64,000 bases of DNA, taken from Stictocephala bisonia (lineage: Eukaryota; Arthropoda; Insecta; Hemiptera; Membracidae). The stretch is from positions 1,668,501-1,732,500 of the forward strand of contig JAQJVL010000158.1 of the NCBI GenBank assembly GCA_035578905.1, written 5' to 3'. The first letter of the stretch is position 1. Every line of letters begins with the position of its first letter. Under the pieces are notes generated by a model. That model was given only the letters and a program-made list of their open reading frames with translations, was not told where the DNA came from and made no database searches. Shown here in pieces: positions 1-11,068 of this stretch. The position numbers were made by a program, and so were the translations under genes.

Positions 1-175
1 TAAATAGGTTTCAAATTAGAGCCTTGTGGTATTCCTGAACTGACAACAGAGATTTCTGAATATACACCACTATTGTCCACACTTTCAATATCATACTCAA
101 AAGACAACATTTTATCTATTGAATAAGAACCAGTGGGAATTCAAAGGTAGGAAACTTCTTAACAAAAAAACATAG
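1..175 (-). pseudogene. Non-LTR retrotransposon RT fragment (edge copy)
   Basis: Read on the minus strand, the first ~60 bases encode a peptide ending SSGIPQGSNLKP. This matches the conserved reverse-transcriptase block usually written SGVPQGSxLGP. Upstream of it the frame is broken by stops, so this is a relic. The same stretch resembles 55,680-55,830, including the run coding for the segment before the motif, so both come from one element family. The fragment runs off the left edge, so its full length is unknown. The exact right limit (~175) is a guess from where the similarity fades. Confidence 0.6.
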
Positions 176-2329
176 GAACAAGGAAGATTGTAAAACGCAT
201 TCTAGTAACAAGATATATGGTGTCAACTTAAATAAGACAAATATTAGAATTCTTGATTGCTGCAAGTTCTCGAACACTGGCTTTTTATTGGGTTGCACTG
301 TAATTATTTTTTTCTTTAGTTACAGTTCTCATAACATTTAGATATTAAATTTACATAATGATGTAAAAATAAACCACAGATAATATCTTCCTGAGGTGAC
401 ATCTCTATCAACTGCTGTATTGCTTGTCTTAGCCTGAATTACCTCCCTGGTTGGTTCTATACTCTCTTCACTACCAATAAGAATGTATTGACAAAGTAAC
501 ACAAATTTTTGTGTAAAATAGACAAATATAAGTGAAGAACAGCATGTGGCATAGTGGTAAAACAGTGCACATGCTTGAGCCGCCATGAAACATTTCTGAA
601 TGAACAGTCCATCTCTAATGATACTTGCAATTAAATATTGTACTTAACAAAAACGAGTCTTGATTATTGTACTGTAAATAATGAGGTGATATAAAATAAG
701 TCGGATTTATTTCGTTAGTTTTCCTTTTTTAAAGAAGTTTTTCAGATATTACAGTCTGTACCAATTTCAATCGGCAAATGTAAGTCTCCAGCTCTAAGAA
801 AATAAAAATTTCTTCATGATAGTTAAAAATATTATAGCATATTCAGTAGAAAAATAAAACGTGTAGTCATTTTCTGCATTTTGTTTGCATATTCATGTTC
901 TTGATTTAATTTCCATTACTTAGCCAATGCCTATGAGTAACCAGGCACAAAATAAATTTGACAAATTTAGTTAATAAAATATATTTTTATTTATTATAAC
1001 AATAATATAAGTGAACAGAAAAATTATGATAAGCATAGATATTTATTAGTCACATTAACAAAATAACATATTATCAGAAATTTAACAAACTTTGGGATAT
1101 TATTTAAAGGAAATTAACATTATTAGACTACGGAAAATTACACAGTGCTACTTTATATAACAAATATGTAACAGCTTACTTCACTAATTATTGGTTTTAC
1201 TAATTAATACTAAATAAATATAACAACTCAAAGTAAAACTACGGAAACTAGTAACATATTAACTAAAATGTTATGAATTACATATTTAAATTTCATACAG
1301 CTTCTTATATTGGACAAAAAAATATCATTAACAGATTGAAATAGAGTTCAAGCTGTTGAAATAATTTTTACCCAAAACTATGAGATCAGGATAGATTTGA
1401 AGGAAGAACATCTAGAATAAAATTAGATAAACAAGTTAAATGGATACAATATGATGGAATACAAAACGAAGTTAAGGCTAGCTTTGGAAATTCTGAAGAT
1501 AATGATTAAAAAGTAACAGACAAGAGGAAAGAGGATCAGTAATAAAAGAATAACTGTGGATTGATAGATTTGGCTAGCAGCTTGTGAAGGTATTGAAATA
1601 GTTGGATTGAAAACTTGAACAGGAACGGCTGTGTATAAAAACATTTTTTTATTTATTTCTTATAAAAACATGATTCTTGTTAATAAAATTAAAATAAAAT
1701 TTATTAGATTTAATTTATGATTTCTTTACATCATTAAATTCAGTTCCAACTTACTTTATCGTTCATGGTAATGAAAATAAAGTTATACCATTTCTTAATT
1801 ATGAATTAAGTGTGATGATAATGATATAAATACATTATAATGGATAGAAATAATAGAATATGTTTCATTTAATTGTAATTTTAAATAAATTAAAGCAAAA
1901 TTAAAAGGTCTTACTTTTATAAAACAGGTTTAGGATTAGACAGTCCCCTATCTACCACTTAATCTTATAATTAAAAATAAATAATACAATTAAAATACTG
2001 TCAGTTCTTATAAATATTTCTATCAAGGCAGGAGTAAAAGTAGATCATCATATTTACATAAGAATTCCAGCCAACAAATAAAAAAACTCATTCTGTTGGT
2101 TACAGATTGAGTGTGACAGTTGTTGACTACGAAGTAGGAAGGAACACCTAATTACAGAATGTACTTGTTATAAATAACGGCTTAAGACTTATTTGGTAAA
2201 TTTACTTATTTCATATTACTTCTAATTAAATAACCACCCACAACAATTATCTTTAAACACAAATTGTTAATTACACAATATAACCTAATATTACTGTCCA
2301 GCTTAATAATATTAAAGAATATTTTATAA
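176..2329. other. AT-rich non-coding stretch
   Basis: I see no gene here. The sequence is strongly AT-rich with many stops in all frames and no repeated structure that I could follow. It lies downstream of the last recognised lola-type exon (5.7 kb) in the direction of transcription. Confidence 0.5.
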
Positions 2330-3335
2330 TATTCAAAAGCTGATAGCACTTCGTGCACCAGCATGTCTACAGCATCAATTGTGCATTTTCCATTTCTTTT
2401 AAGCGAATTGTGAATCACTTAAAAAGTTATTATTTTCTAAATAGGCGCTTAGTTGTTCATAGATTAAAATTTCAAATAATTTTGATAATGATGCAATTAG
2501 AGATATTGGACGATAGCTCTGCGGCTTGTTCCTTGAGACCTTTTTAAGAATTGGGCATATTTGCGACACTTTTAACTCATCAGGAAATATTCCCTCTATG
2601 AGATAGGGATTAAAGCAGTGGCGATAGGTATTATTATTTTTGTTAACAAATTATTAGAAATAAGGTAGACATCGCAACTATCAGAATTTTTAAGTTTGCC
2701 GGTTGTAGTAACTATATCTTCTGGAGCTATTTGTTTCCATGAAAAAGCTTGAAAATTTACTGAGCTCTCCTTTGAACTATATCTAGGATTACTTAATTTA
2801 GTTTTAATTTCATTAACAGAGTTTACAAAAAAATTATTAATTTTGTCAGTTGAAATTCCAGGGTTTATTTTGCTCTATGTACTTTGCTTACTGCCATATT
2901 TTATCACTTTCCAAGCAGTTTTAGACTTATTACTACTCCTTTCAATCAGATTAGTATTATGCAATATTTTAGCATTTTTAATCAATTTCCTGTAATAATG
3001 GTTTTTCAGGTTTAAAAAATTTTGCCTAATTTTTAATGTCAGTTTTATTTTTTTATAATGTTATTCAATAATAATAATTTGTTTTTAATATTAGCCAGAT
3101 CATTAGAATACCAATCATGTTTCAATTTTGGCCAATGATTTGTTTTGATTATTTTTATTTTTGTATAAAAGTTTATGTTATCAACTAATTTTTGAAAAAA
3201 TTTTGAAAGGTATTAATAGCAGTGAAATTTGTCGAGTTCAGTACATTGTTCCATTGATAGCAGCTCAGTTTAGTGCCAAGGCACCTACTGAAGTTTTTGG
3301 CAAAACCATTTTAAAGTAATTGCTTGACTCTAGAC

Positions 3336-3645
3336 CAGGGTTACTCACTAGAATTTCATAAAGAGCCTTATTTATTTTCTCAAAATAATCGAAGGGCCGC
3401 AAGTTCATATACATACAGTTTTTATATACACCTACATAAATTATCAGTAAACACCTTGTAGTATATATCAAGTAAACCAAATATAATACAACACTTATTT
3501 TAAAAAATTAATTGGACATAACAGACAAGTGATTTTACTTGTCTGCACTTTAATTATTTATTGCAGTTCTAAAAAACTGAAAGGGCTGCAAAAAATAATG
3601 TTAAGGGCCACATGTCGCCCGAGGGCCGCGTAGTGAGTATCCCTG
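3336..3645. mobile_element. hAT-like MITE nested in the LINE
   Basis: The ends are CAGGGTTACTCACTA on the left and, reverse-complemented, CAGGGATACTCACTA on the right: a 15-bp terminal inverted repeat with one difference. The flanks are CTCTAGAC and CTATAGAT, an 8-bp target duplication with two differences and a central TA, as usual for hAT. The inside carries GGGCCGC and GGGCCACATGTCGCCCGAG motifs near both ends, common in non-autonomous hAT elements. At 310 bp it has no transposase. It sits within the endonuclease-RT linker of the LINE, so it arrived later. Confidence 0.75.
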
Positions 3646-4074
3646 CTATAGATTGAATAAATTATCTTCTTCAGATTGTATTTTTGTCATATAACACATG
3701 CTGAAGGGGGCATTTATAGTGAGACCTTCGTGGTCAGAAAAGGGAAAATTAAAAATATCACATTCTATAGCTAAACCTTTTTTGCAATTGACTAAAATAT
3801 TGTCTAAACAATTTAAACCTCGAGTTAGTTTGTTATTTAAGTAATAAAAGTCATATTGGCGCAAGATATTGATAAACTGTTTGGATAAATTATGTTGTTT
3901 TGTAACATCAAAATTAGAATTAAAATCACCTCCTATTATGGGGGTGTAGTTTGGCCAACTAGTTAAGTACGAAAACAACTTTTCAAGTGAATCTAGAAAA
4001 ACCTGTGAGTCACCAGATGTTGAATGGTGGAGTGAGACTATTAATAAAGGTTGCTGAGGCTTCAAAGTTCATAT

Positions 4075-4215
4075 CTGAACAAATGCGCTTGATATCACAA
4101 GCCCTGGTTTGAATGTAATTTCTGAACAAAGGTGCTTGATATCACAAACCCTGAGTTGAATGTCATTTCTGAACAAAGTTGCTGGATATCACAAGCCCTG
4201 GTTTGAATGTCGTTT
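4075..4215. repeat. 47-bp tandem repeat, three copies
   Basis: Three copies of a unit starting CTGAACAAA and containing CTTGATATCACAA and CCCTGRKTTGAATGT begin at 4,075, 4,122 and 4,169. It lies between the N-terminal and core parts of the endonuclease relic and would break its frame, so it looks like a local expansion within the dead element. Confidence 0.75.
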
Positions 4216-4452
4216 CGGGAAAAAATTAAGGAACCACCCTGAATGTGGTTAGTTCTACAAAAAAGCACTGACAGGAATACCCTTCGGGTGTTGCTGAGTC
4301 AGTTTCTTCTTCTGTAAACCAGTGTTCAAATAAACCTACAGCAAAAAAATTTTTACTAATTAAAAAGCTTTCTAGAACGGATAATTTTTTATCCAGGCCT
4401 TCATAAAAATCTTCTGAGCTTAATCTTCATAAGTCAATTTAAGCATCACTTA

Positions 4453-4738
4453 TACTGTTGCAATACCACTGTACATTCACAGATGGGTGGTGGATCAATA
4501 CAACTGCATATGTATGGGTAGGAGGGTTTCAGTGTATAAGCTCTGATAGTTATGGCTTATTTGTAAGAGTTGTGTTTTATTACAAGCATTTTATTTATTT
4601 CTGTTAATACACGTACAGCAGTACTGACCTACCCGCCCATACACGTACAGTTGTATTGACCCACCTACCCACTCATACACATACAGTTGTATTAACCCAC
4701 CTACCCTCCCATACACGTACAGTGGTATTGCAACAGCA
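4453..4738. repeat. Inverted GGGTGGG minisatellite with perfect 20-bp ends
   Basis: The stretch begins with CTGTTGCAATACCACTGTAC and ends with its exact reverse complement. Inside, copies of a degenerate unit (TACRTGTATGGGTRGG followed by CAATAC) run forward on the left and reversed on the right. The right half holds three to four reversed copies spaced about 40 bp. Related arrays occur at 14.6 and 63.2 kb. The perfect ends suggest either a small inverted-repeat transposon that carries the minisatellite or an inverted duplication. Confidence 0.7.
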
Positions 4739-5664
4739 CATGACTTAAGAGAGCAACCTGCAAATACCCCACCTGGCTTGAGCCTCAGACATTGAAACTG
4801 ACAGCCCATTGTGTCCAGTTTGAATTTTGTGATTTGTTTTCCTCTTTTTATTCAATGAATAGTACTGAGTATTTTAACCTTAAAACTTTTCATGCAACAT
4901 AAGTTAGCTGGGAGCCAAACAATATATAGGAACGCTTATCAAATAGTCCTGCAACTCTTCTGCCTTAGAAGTTCACACGAATCAGATCTTAACATTTGTA
5001 AGAGTTATTAGATTCTGCAACCACAAAATGGAAAGAAATCATAATTTTCACTTTCAATTGATATTCATTTTGGTATAAATGAACAGGTAAGTGTTTGCAA
5101 AATTTCTAAATGTCCACTGAACCATAAAATTGGAAGAGAAATCTCAAACCATCAGATGTGACAGAAAAGAACTTTCTACATGACACAGTAGCCATGTGAA
5201 TATACACTATTTTATAAATCATTTTCAGGAGAAATATTCTATAGAAGGGATATCTATACTACTTGAATCATGAATTTTAGAATGAACGAAGAAAAATCCT
5301 ATTTATTATATATAAAATTACTTTTATAAATACTGTACACATATAAACTATAACTCTGTAAATAAATAAGGAGAATAAATGAATTAGCTTAGTTGTCTGA
5401 TGACCTATTTACAAAGAATAATAATAATACTTAAGGAAAGTTTAACAATTAATATATTTTTGTTTTAAATAAAAAACTAAAGTTATTGCTTATTCAACTA
5501 AAATTATTACATAAGTTCCTTATTATTAAAATAACCGTCTGTTCATGGAATTTAAAAAAAATAAATAATAAACATTTAAGAAACAAAATTCACTTTGAAG
5601 TGTACAGATAAATAAGTAACAAATTCAACAAAGAACTTTTAACTATGTAGCAAAATACATAAGA
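4739..5664. other. AT-rich stretch downstream of the first zinc-finger exon
   Basis: I see no gene. For minus-strand transcription this is the 3' flank of the exon ending at 5,665. Several TTTATT strings (AATAAA on the minus strand) lie within a few hundred bases of the stop, but in such AT-rich DNA they do not single out a poly(A) site. Confidence 0.4.
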
Positions 5665-6575
5665 TCAGGTAAAGGATACTGGTATTGGAGGATTGTTGTT
5701 GGAAAGAGACTCAGACTGATCAATGTTTTCACAGTCGAGCATGACATTAGCAATCCCACCTGAAGGATGGTTGTTTCTGGAAACAGGATCAGTTTTTTCT
5801 ACAACATTACAATCCTGCGTGACAGCAGCAATTTTCTCACCTGCAGGATTGTTGCTTCTGGAACCAGGATCAGTCTTTTCTATAACATCAAAGTCCTGCA
5901 TGACAGCAGCAATCTTCCCACCTATAGGATTGTTTTGTCTGGAAACAGGATCAGTTTTTTTTATTACATCACAGTCCTGCATGACAGTAGCAATTTTCCC
6001 ACCTGAAGGATTGGTGTTTCTGGAAACAAGATCAGTTTTTTCTATGACATTAAAGTCTTGCATGACAGCAGCAATCTTCCCAACAGAAGGATAGTTGTTT
6101 TTGGAAACATCCTTAGGTTTTGCTATGTTATCACAGTCTAGCATGACACTAGGAGTCTTTCCACTTGCAGGATTGTTTGTGGAAACAACTTCAGTTTTTA
6201 CAATCTCATCAGATTCCAACATAACATGAGTCTTCTCAACTGTGGCAGACAAGCCAAGCGTGTTCTTGCGATGGAAGTCTTCAAAGAAAGTTACATAATG
6301 CTCTTTATGCCGACTAAGGACGTGCCTTGCGAGATTGTTCTTTTGCTTGCTACCGTACTCACAGTAAGGACACAGGAAGTTGGGGGGTTTACCGCAGTCA
6401 CGCTTCCGGTGCTGTAGCATGTTATGGCGCCACTTGTAGGCTTTCCCACAATCTGGGCAGTTGTATTTGTAAGTTTCAGTTTGAAATGGCACTATGTGTT
6501 GACCACTCAGATCACTAAAGTCCATGTAGTCGCTCGTGGACATGAAGTGGCTTGGGACATCATGTGGCTTGTAAA
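5665..6575 (-). CDS. lola: lola-type terminal exon with zinc-finger pair and 27-residue tandem repeats
   Basis: This is an alternative 3' coding exon of a BTB zinc-finger transcription factor. The acceptor reads TTCTTTATTATTACAG, and the frame opens two bases after it with YKPHDVPSHF. Counted from the exon start, finger 1 is C39-x2-C42-x12-H55-x4-C60 (a C2HC finger). It is followed by GKPPNF and finger 2, C68-x2-C71-x12-H84-x4-H89. This C2HC plus C2H2 pair is the hallmark of lola isoform exons, whose products bind DNA in the nucleus. From about residue 114 to the end there are seven copies of a 25-27 residue unit of the form KIAAVMQDxDVIEKTDPVSR followed by NNPxGG. Nothing like this tail is known to me from lola. 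The exon codes for 302 residues, far longer than its neighbours. It is the most promoter-distal exon in the window. Confidence 0.85.
5700..6250 (-). repeat. 81-bp coding tandem repeat
   Basis: About seven units of 75-81 bp lie inside the exon above, with the period kept a multiple of three. The central four units (5,760-6,085) are the most alike and the outer ones have diverged, as expected for an array that turns over by unequal exchange at its centre. The encoded unit has conserved V-M-x-D, an acidic patch, I-x-K-T-D and an N-N-P-x-G turn. Confidence 0.85.
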
Positions 6576-8208
6576 CTGTAATAATAAAGAATAAATTTTA
6601 ACCATGATTGTCCGGGAAACTTAAATAAATTAATATTAACTACCATATTTTAAGACATATTTCTGCCAACACTACCTGATTTTGTCATTTCTGGACTTTA
6701 ACAAGGCAGCGTGCTCATATAATCATTAATTTTATTTGAAAAAATTCAAATGGTTTGGTTAAATTAGTAGACAATGTTATATGGTTACCTCTCTACAAGA
6801 TTAATCATGAAAGTTTTAAGCACGCTTCTCTAATTTTCTCTAAATTATCACTAAAGGAGAATGAGAAAATTTTTAATCCTAGATCTACAACTTCAAGGCA
6901 TGTACCAATTTCTAGCATTTGAACATAAATTTATTTTGAATTTACATTAAATTTAAATCAATGTAGAAATCAGGCATTTGCCTTGGATTTACTGATCTGG
7001 GGTTAATGGTTGGTTAGAGTGCAGTGTACCAGTGAGCCCAATATTTACAAAGAAACCGACAAAACAAGAGTCTCCAAAAGCCAAATAATAATAGGAAATG
7101 ATCTTACAAATTAAAGAATTTAAAAAAAAAATAAAACTATTGCCTAGGAATAATATCTCAGTTTATTCCTTGGAAAAGAAGTAAATTTCTTCATAGTGAT
7201 TGGAAAATATGAACTTATTTTTGGAAAAAACATTTCAATTTAGCCTATAAGATTAAAGCATTCTTTTAGCATTATTCAGTTTACTACTAAAAAATAGCAT
7301 GTTGTTGCTTTTTAAGTAATCCTTTATCAGTTAATTCATAATGTTTAAATACTGTGTCAACAATAACCAGTAGCGTTGTGCTCTGCAATCAATTATGATA
7401 CAGTGCAATTTCCAAAACTAAAAATGGGTATGACAAAATAATAGATACGACTAAAAAGAAAAATACGAGTCAACAGTTATAAAAACATCCTTTTATTAAA
7501 CTTGGAGGCTTTATCAGTTGAGTTGATGCTTTTATTTACTAATTATAAATATTTAGAATTATATTCATATTAAATGAAAAACTTTATTTATTAATATATT
7601 GAAAGTGAAATTGACAAGTTCTAGTTTTTTTATATTTTTACTAGAGTTAAGAATTTTAAAGGGCATTGCCTTAAAATAAATTTAAAATTACTTCTTTCTG
7701 TCAAAAGATATTTAAGTAAGAAAGCTAAAATTAAAAATCAATTTTTACATGCATGGAAATCACATTGAGGAAAATTAAGTTAGCCAATGGCTAGGAGTAG
7801 TATTAGATGATTACTGCTTTCTTTAGGGGTTTTTTTTTGCTGTCAGCTGATTTACACCTCAGTTTCTCTATTGTTGGTATTTGATGGTTGTATTTTTACA
7901 GGCTGTTTACCTAAGCTTTGCTACATGAAAAGTATAAACTTAATAATGTTTAGATTGGGTTGTGCCTAAATAATTAAATTTGACATTTTAGTTTGCCAGA
8001 ATATTAACTATAAAAAATCTGAGCTTGAAATTTAACAGCTGATGTTAAAATAAAATAAAATTAACAAACAATATTGTATAAAGAAACTACCCACTAGAAT
8101 AACATGATTTTCGGGGAACTGAGATGAGGCTTTTTCGAATTTTTTATTTTGATAGCTAGCTGGCATTGAAATATGCTTATAGTTATTAAATAAGACACAT
8201 ACAGCAAT
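6576..8208. other. Intron/intergenic AT-rich stretch
   Basis: No exon or mobile element is recognised between the acceptor at 6,576 and the TG microsatellite. AT-rich with short homopolymers. Confidence 0.4.
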
Positions 8209-8243
8209 ATATATCTGTGTGTGTGTGTGTGTGTGTGTGTGTA
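8209..8243. repeat. (TG)n microsatellite
   Basis: A run of about 14 TG units flanked by ATATAT and TATAGG. The histidine-threonine runs it encodes on the minus strand are an artefact. Confidence 0.9.
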
Positions 8244-8461
8244 TAGGTTGTCCCTGAACTCTCTGAGACCTAATTGCACAACTATGAACAGGCATTTTTT
8301 TTTCGAGGTAAATTTTTTGGCACCTCGAAAAAATTTTACCTCCGAGTTTTTTTAATACAAAAATATTTTTAAAAACCGTTTAAATTGGTAAAGAAATAAG
8401 GGAGGAGTTGCATTGACAAAAACCGGCTTCACGTATTATATACACACATATATATATATAT

Positions 8462-8680
8462 ATTTAGTGGTAAAGCAGTATATCCAGAGCTAAAGGCTGT
8501 AGGTTTGATCCCCCGAGATGTTTATTTGGACAATTTTCAACATTCTCAATAACGCCTAGTGTTGACACAGTCATGAGGCAATTGGGAACCTATGATTAGT
8601 AGCGAATCCTGGCAAAAACTGGAGAAGAGTCATAACTTAGCATCAAGGGCTTTTCCACAGCAAATTTACTATTTACTTTC
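8462..8680 (+). mobile_element. tRNA-derived SINE-like element
   Basis: TTAGTGGTAAAGCAG resembles a pol III A box, and GGTTTGATCCC about 40 bases later resembles a B box (GGTTCGATCC). This looks like the tRNA-related head of a SINE. The body continues through about 8,680 with no coding potential. It follows an AT microsatellite (8,448-8,463). It is not a functional tRNA: no cloverleaf can be folded. Confidence 0.45.
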
Positions 8681-10838
8681 TATGTAAGAGTTTACGTTGA
8701 CTTGAAACTATGCACACATACAAAATACTCATATAACAATAAAGGGTTAAAAAAAGTTACGTTATTTTTTTTTTAATTAGATATTCTCCAAACTAAACAC
8801 TTATTTTAAAGTAAGGCAACTGTATTGATAGAAGTCTTTTGTAAATTTCTTAATTTGAGAATAATTATGGCATAAAAATAGCGAATAAAAATTAAAAAAG
8901 TTAACCTCAAACTGTGTGCAATTATCTGGTCGATTATTAATGAGGTAACATTTTGTTAGTAAAAAGCAAGTCTAAAATGGCTTTCAGATTAACATTCTGT
9001 ACAACACTCTTGTTTTGTCTCTTCATGCCCTTAATTCCACAGTCAAGGATGTATTTATGATAACCAATAAGGATGTAAGTCGTATTTACCTGGTTAGGTG
9101 TCCAAACGTTGCTACCAATCCAGTGAAACAAGTTAGTATAAATAATATAGACATTTAAAACCTATAGGAAAAGCTGTCACCAAACCAAATAATGTAATTT
9201 ATTATCTATACAACATTATGTCCTATTATAAACACATATTTACAGGATGGTTCCCCAGGATCACTTCTGATATTCTCAGCCACAAACCATACTGTTATTA
9301 TGGTTATTTCATTATGTAGTGCCTAGTTGATGTCCTTGTAAAAGACATTAAACATCATAAAGTTAATTAATAATCTTATTAATTTATTTATTGACAGTTT
9401 TTTTTCTTAATAGTAATTTCAAAATATGTGTTATTTTTGCAAAGTAATATTATTCCTTAAAAATATTTTGAACGGCGGAAAAAATTACGGTGTCCACTAT
9501 GAGCTTAACCTGTTCCATAAATACTTTATAGTGCAAGAATAAATTGTTATAATCAATTATCAAACTAATTTAACTTATCTTTTTCGGAATGTACGCTGTT
9601 TTCTCATAGTCTTCTTTGTAACACATACAAATATGAACATCGTATTTAAGAGATGTCAAACAGAATATGAAAATGTCTAGTTTTTCATTAAAACACGATG
9701 GGACGCAACAAAAAAAATTAAAATTTAATAACAATAGTGCTGTCTAAAATTAAAAGTGCTGTGGTACATTTTCAAAAAAATTTACAAATTATTTTACTGG
9801 AATGAAAATAGAAAGATTTACTTATTTTATTAATAATTTATAATTTACAATGAAAACAACATTGTAATTGAAGTTATGACATTAGAACATAAAGGATAAT
9901 AATAGAGTAAATACATAATTATGTTAATGTAAAATGTATATAAAAGATAAGTTTAAATAGGCCAATTGAACTGACATTTTTATTTAACATGATAGATATC
10001 AGACTTGCTTGATTTTAATTATTAAATGTTACATGACATTTAACATAAACTTGATGTAATTTAAATTATTGGGGCTTTAAATTATTACTATCTAGTTATT
10101 CTACAAGGAAGAAATATAGTGCTAACATCATTACGCTTGATTATAATTAATTTAAATGGAACATTCGAGCTGTATATTTAATAAGTGAAATATGACATCA
10201 GGAATTCTTAGAATACCAACACTAGTAACGATTCTTTTTAGACATTTGCAACAGTGACGTGTATGTTTTGAGACTGTGTTTACAAGTTCTGTTTTTCGTT
10301 TAAAACTTTCAAAAAATTACACGACTTGATATAGTTAGGTTTTTGGGATTGATAAAAATATATAAAAAACAAATAACTCTTGTACCTTTACAGGAAAATG
10401 ATTATTTAACATAATAGTAAATAATACATTGTTGAGTGCTAATTTTAAATTCAAACGATTCTTTGACCAATATATTTTTGGAAATAAATATATTAACCCT
10501 TTATGCCAACTTTGTACTAGGCATTTTATTTTTTTACCACGTAACATTTAAAGTAGACTGCACTTTAATAGGCTAGAGTTAGTTAAATGACAACTATTTT
10601 AAAGCAAGTACAACAATGGCTTAAATTATTGCTATTGCCAAAAATTTTATCGATAGTCACCAATATTCGTTTGTCATGTTTTACAATTTATTTTGAATGA
10701 AAAAACAAATTAAAAATTTATTTCATTAAGGCAAAAAAAAAAAAAAACACACTTTTTAGTTTTATATTTGTTGTTAAGCTTTTAATATTCGTAATCGGTT
10801 ATTTATTTGTAAAATTGATAGTGTATATAGTTTTTTTT
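8681..10838. other. AT-rich non-coding stretch
   Basis: No recognised gene. A 64-codon frame at 8,937-9,131 on the minus strand contains a weak ILDLLFTN string reminiscent of LINE endonucleases, but it is too short and isolated to call. Confidence 0.35.
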
Positions 10839-11068
10839 TTATTGTTTGGGAACATGTTTGCGCCGCCAATGTTTATTCAGACTGCTGTTGTAGACAAACA
10901 TCATGGGACAATCGGGACAGGATAGGGTAGGCTCCTTTTGACACTCTAACCGCACGTGGCGGTGCAGGCTGGACTGGTTGTAGTACTTCTTGGGACATGT
11001 GGGGCACTGGTACAGAGCGAGCTTGCGCTCTTCGCTGTGCACATTCGCGGCCACACTAATTCTGTGAC
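10839..11068 (-). CDS. lola: lola-type zinc-finger terminal exon
   Basis: Alternative 3' exon for a BTB zinc-finger factor. The acceptor is ATAATATTTGCAG. Two bases (GT) complete a split codon, then HRIS is read and the frame stays open for 75 residues to TAA. Finger 1 is CPTC…H-x4-C (HVRLEC). The linker is QKEPTLS, and finger 2 is CPDC…H-x4-H (HWRRKH), ending four residues later at VPKQ. In the linker the usual G after the ligand Cys is Q. There is no ATG before the fingers: the first in-frame start-like codon is a GTG. The segment is therefore an exon, not a separate gene. It is among the shortest tails in the array. Confidence 0.85.

Larger units (their letters stand above)
2330..4440 (-). 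pseudogene. Degenerate non-LTR retrotransposon (endonuclease + RT)
   Basis: On the minus strand, pieces of one LINE-type polyprotein appear in the expected order. At 4,250-4,430 there is a segment with the 'EHWF…PEGY' look of the start of an AP-endonuclease. At 3,654-4,065 follows the endonuclease core with GGDFNSNFD, a LDNILVN block and the SDHEGL motif. At 2,640-3,250 comes the linker, with YYRKLIKNAK, NKSKTAWKVI and an INNFFVNSV segment. At 2,490-2,620 is the RT start, with FPDELKVSQICPILKK and SYRPISLI. At 2,340-2,400 is the STIDAVDMLVHEVLSAFE-like block after it. Frameshifts and stops separate the pieces. A hAT MITE (3,336-3,645) and a 47-bp tandem repeat (4,075-4,215) interrupt it. I believe it is a Jockey/CR1-like clade member, but the clade is not certain. 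It is not functional. Confidence 0.8.

Noticed and set aside
5723..6518. Plus-strand frames opposite the 27-residue repeat exon
   Set aside because: They are antisense images of the coding repeat. The minus frame has the fingers and splice site.
8937..9131. Possible LINE endonuclease fragment (ILDLLFTN) on the minus strand
   Set aside because: One short motif only. The adjacent blocks expected of an endonuclease are not seen.
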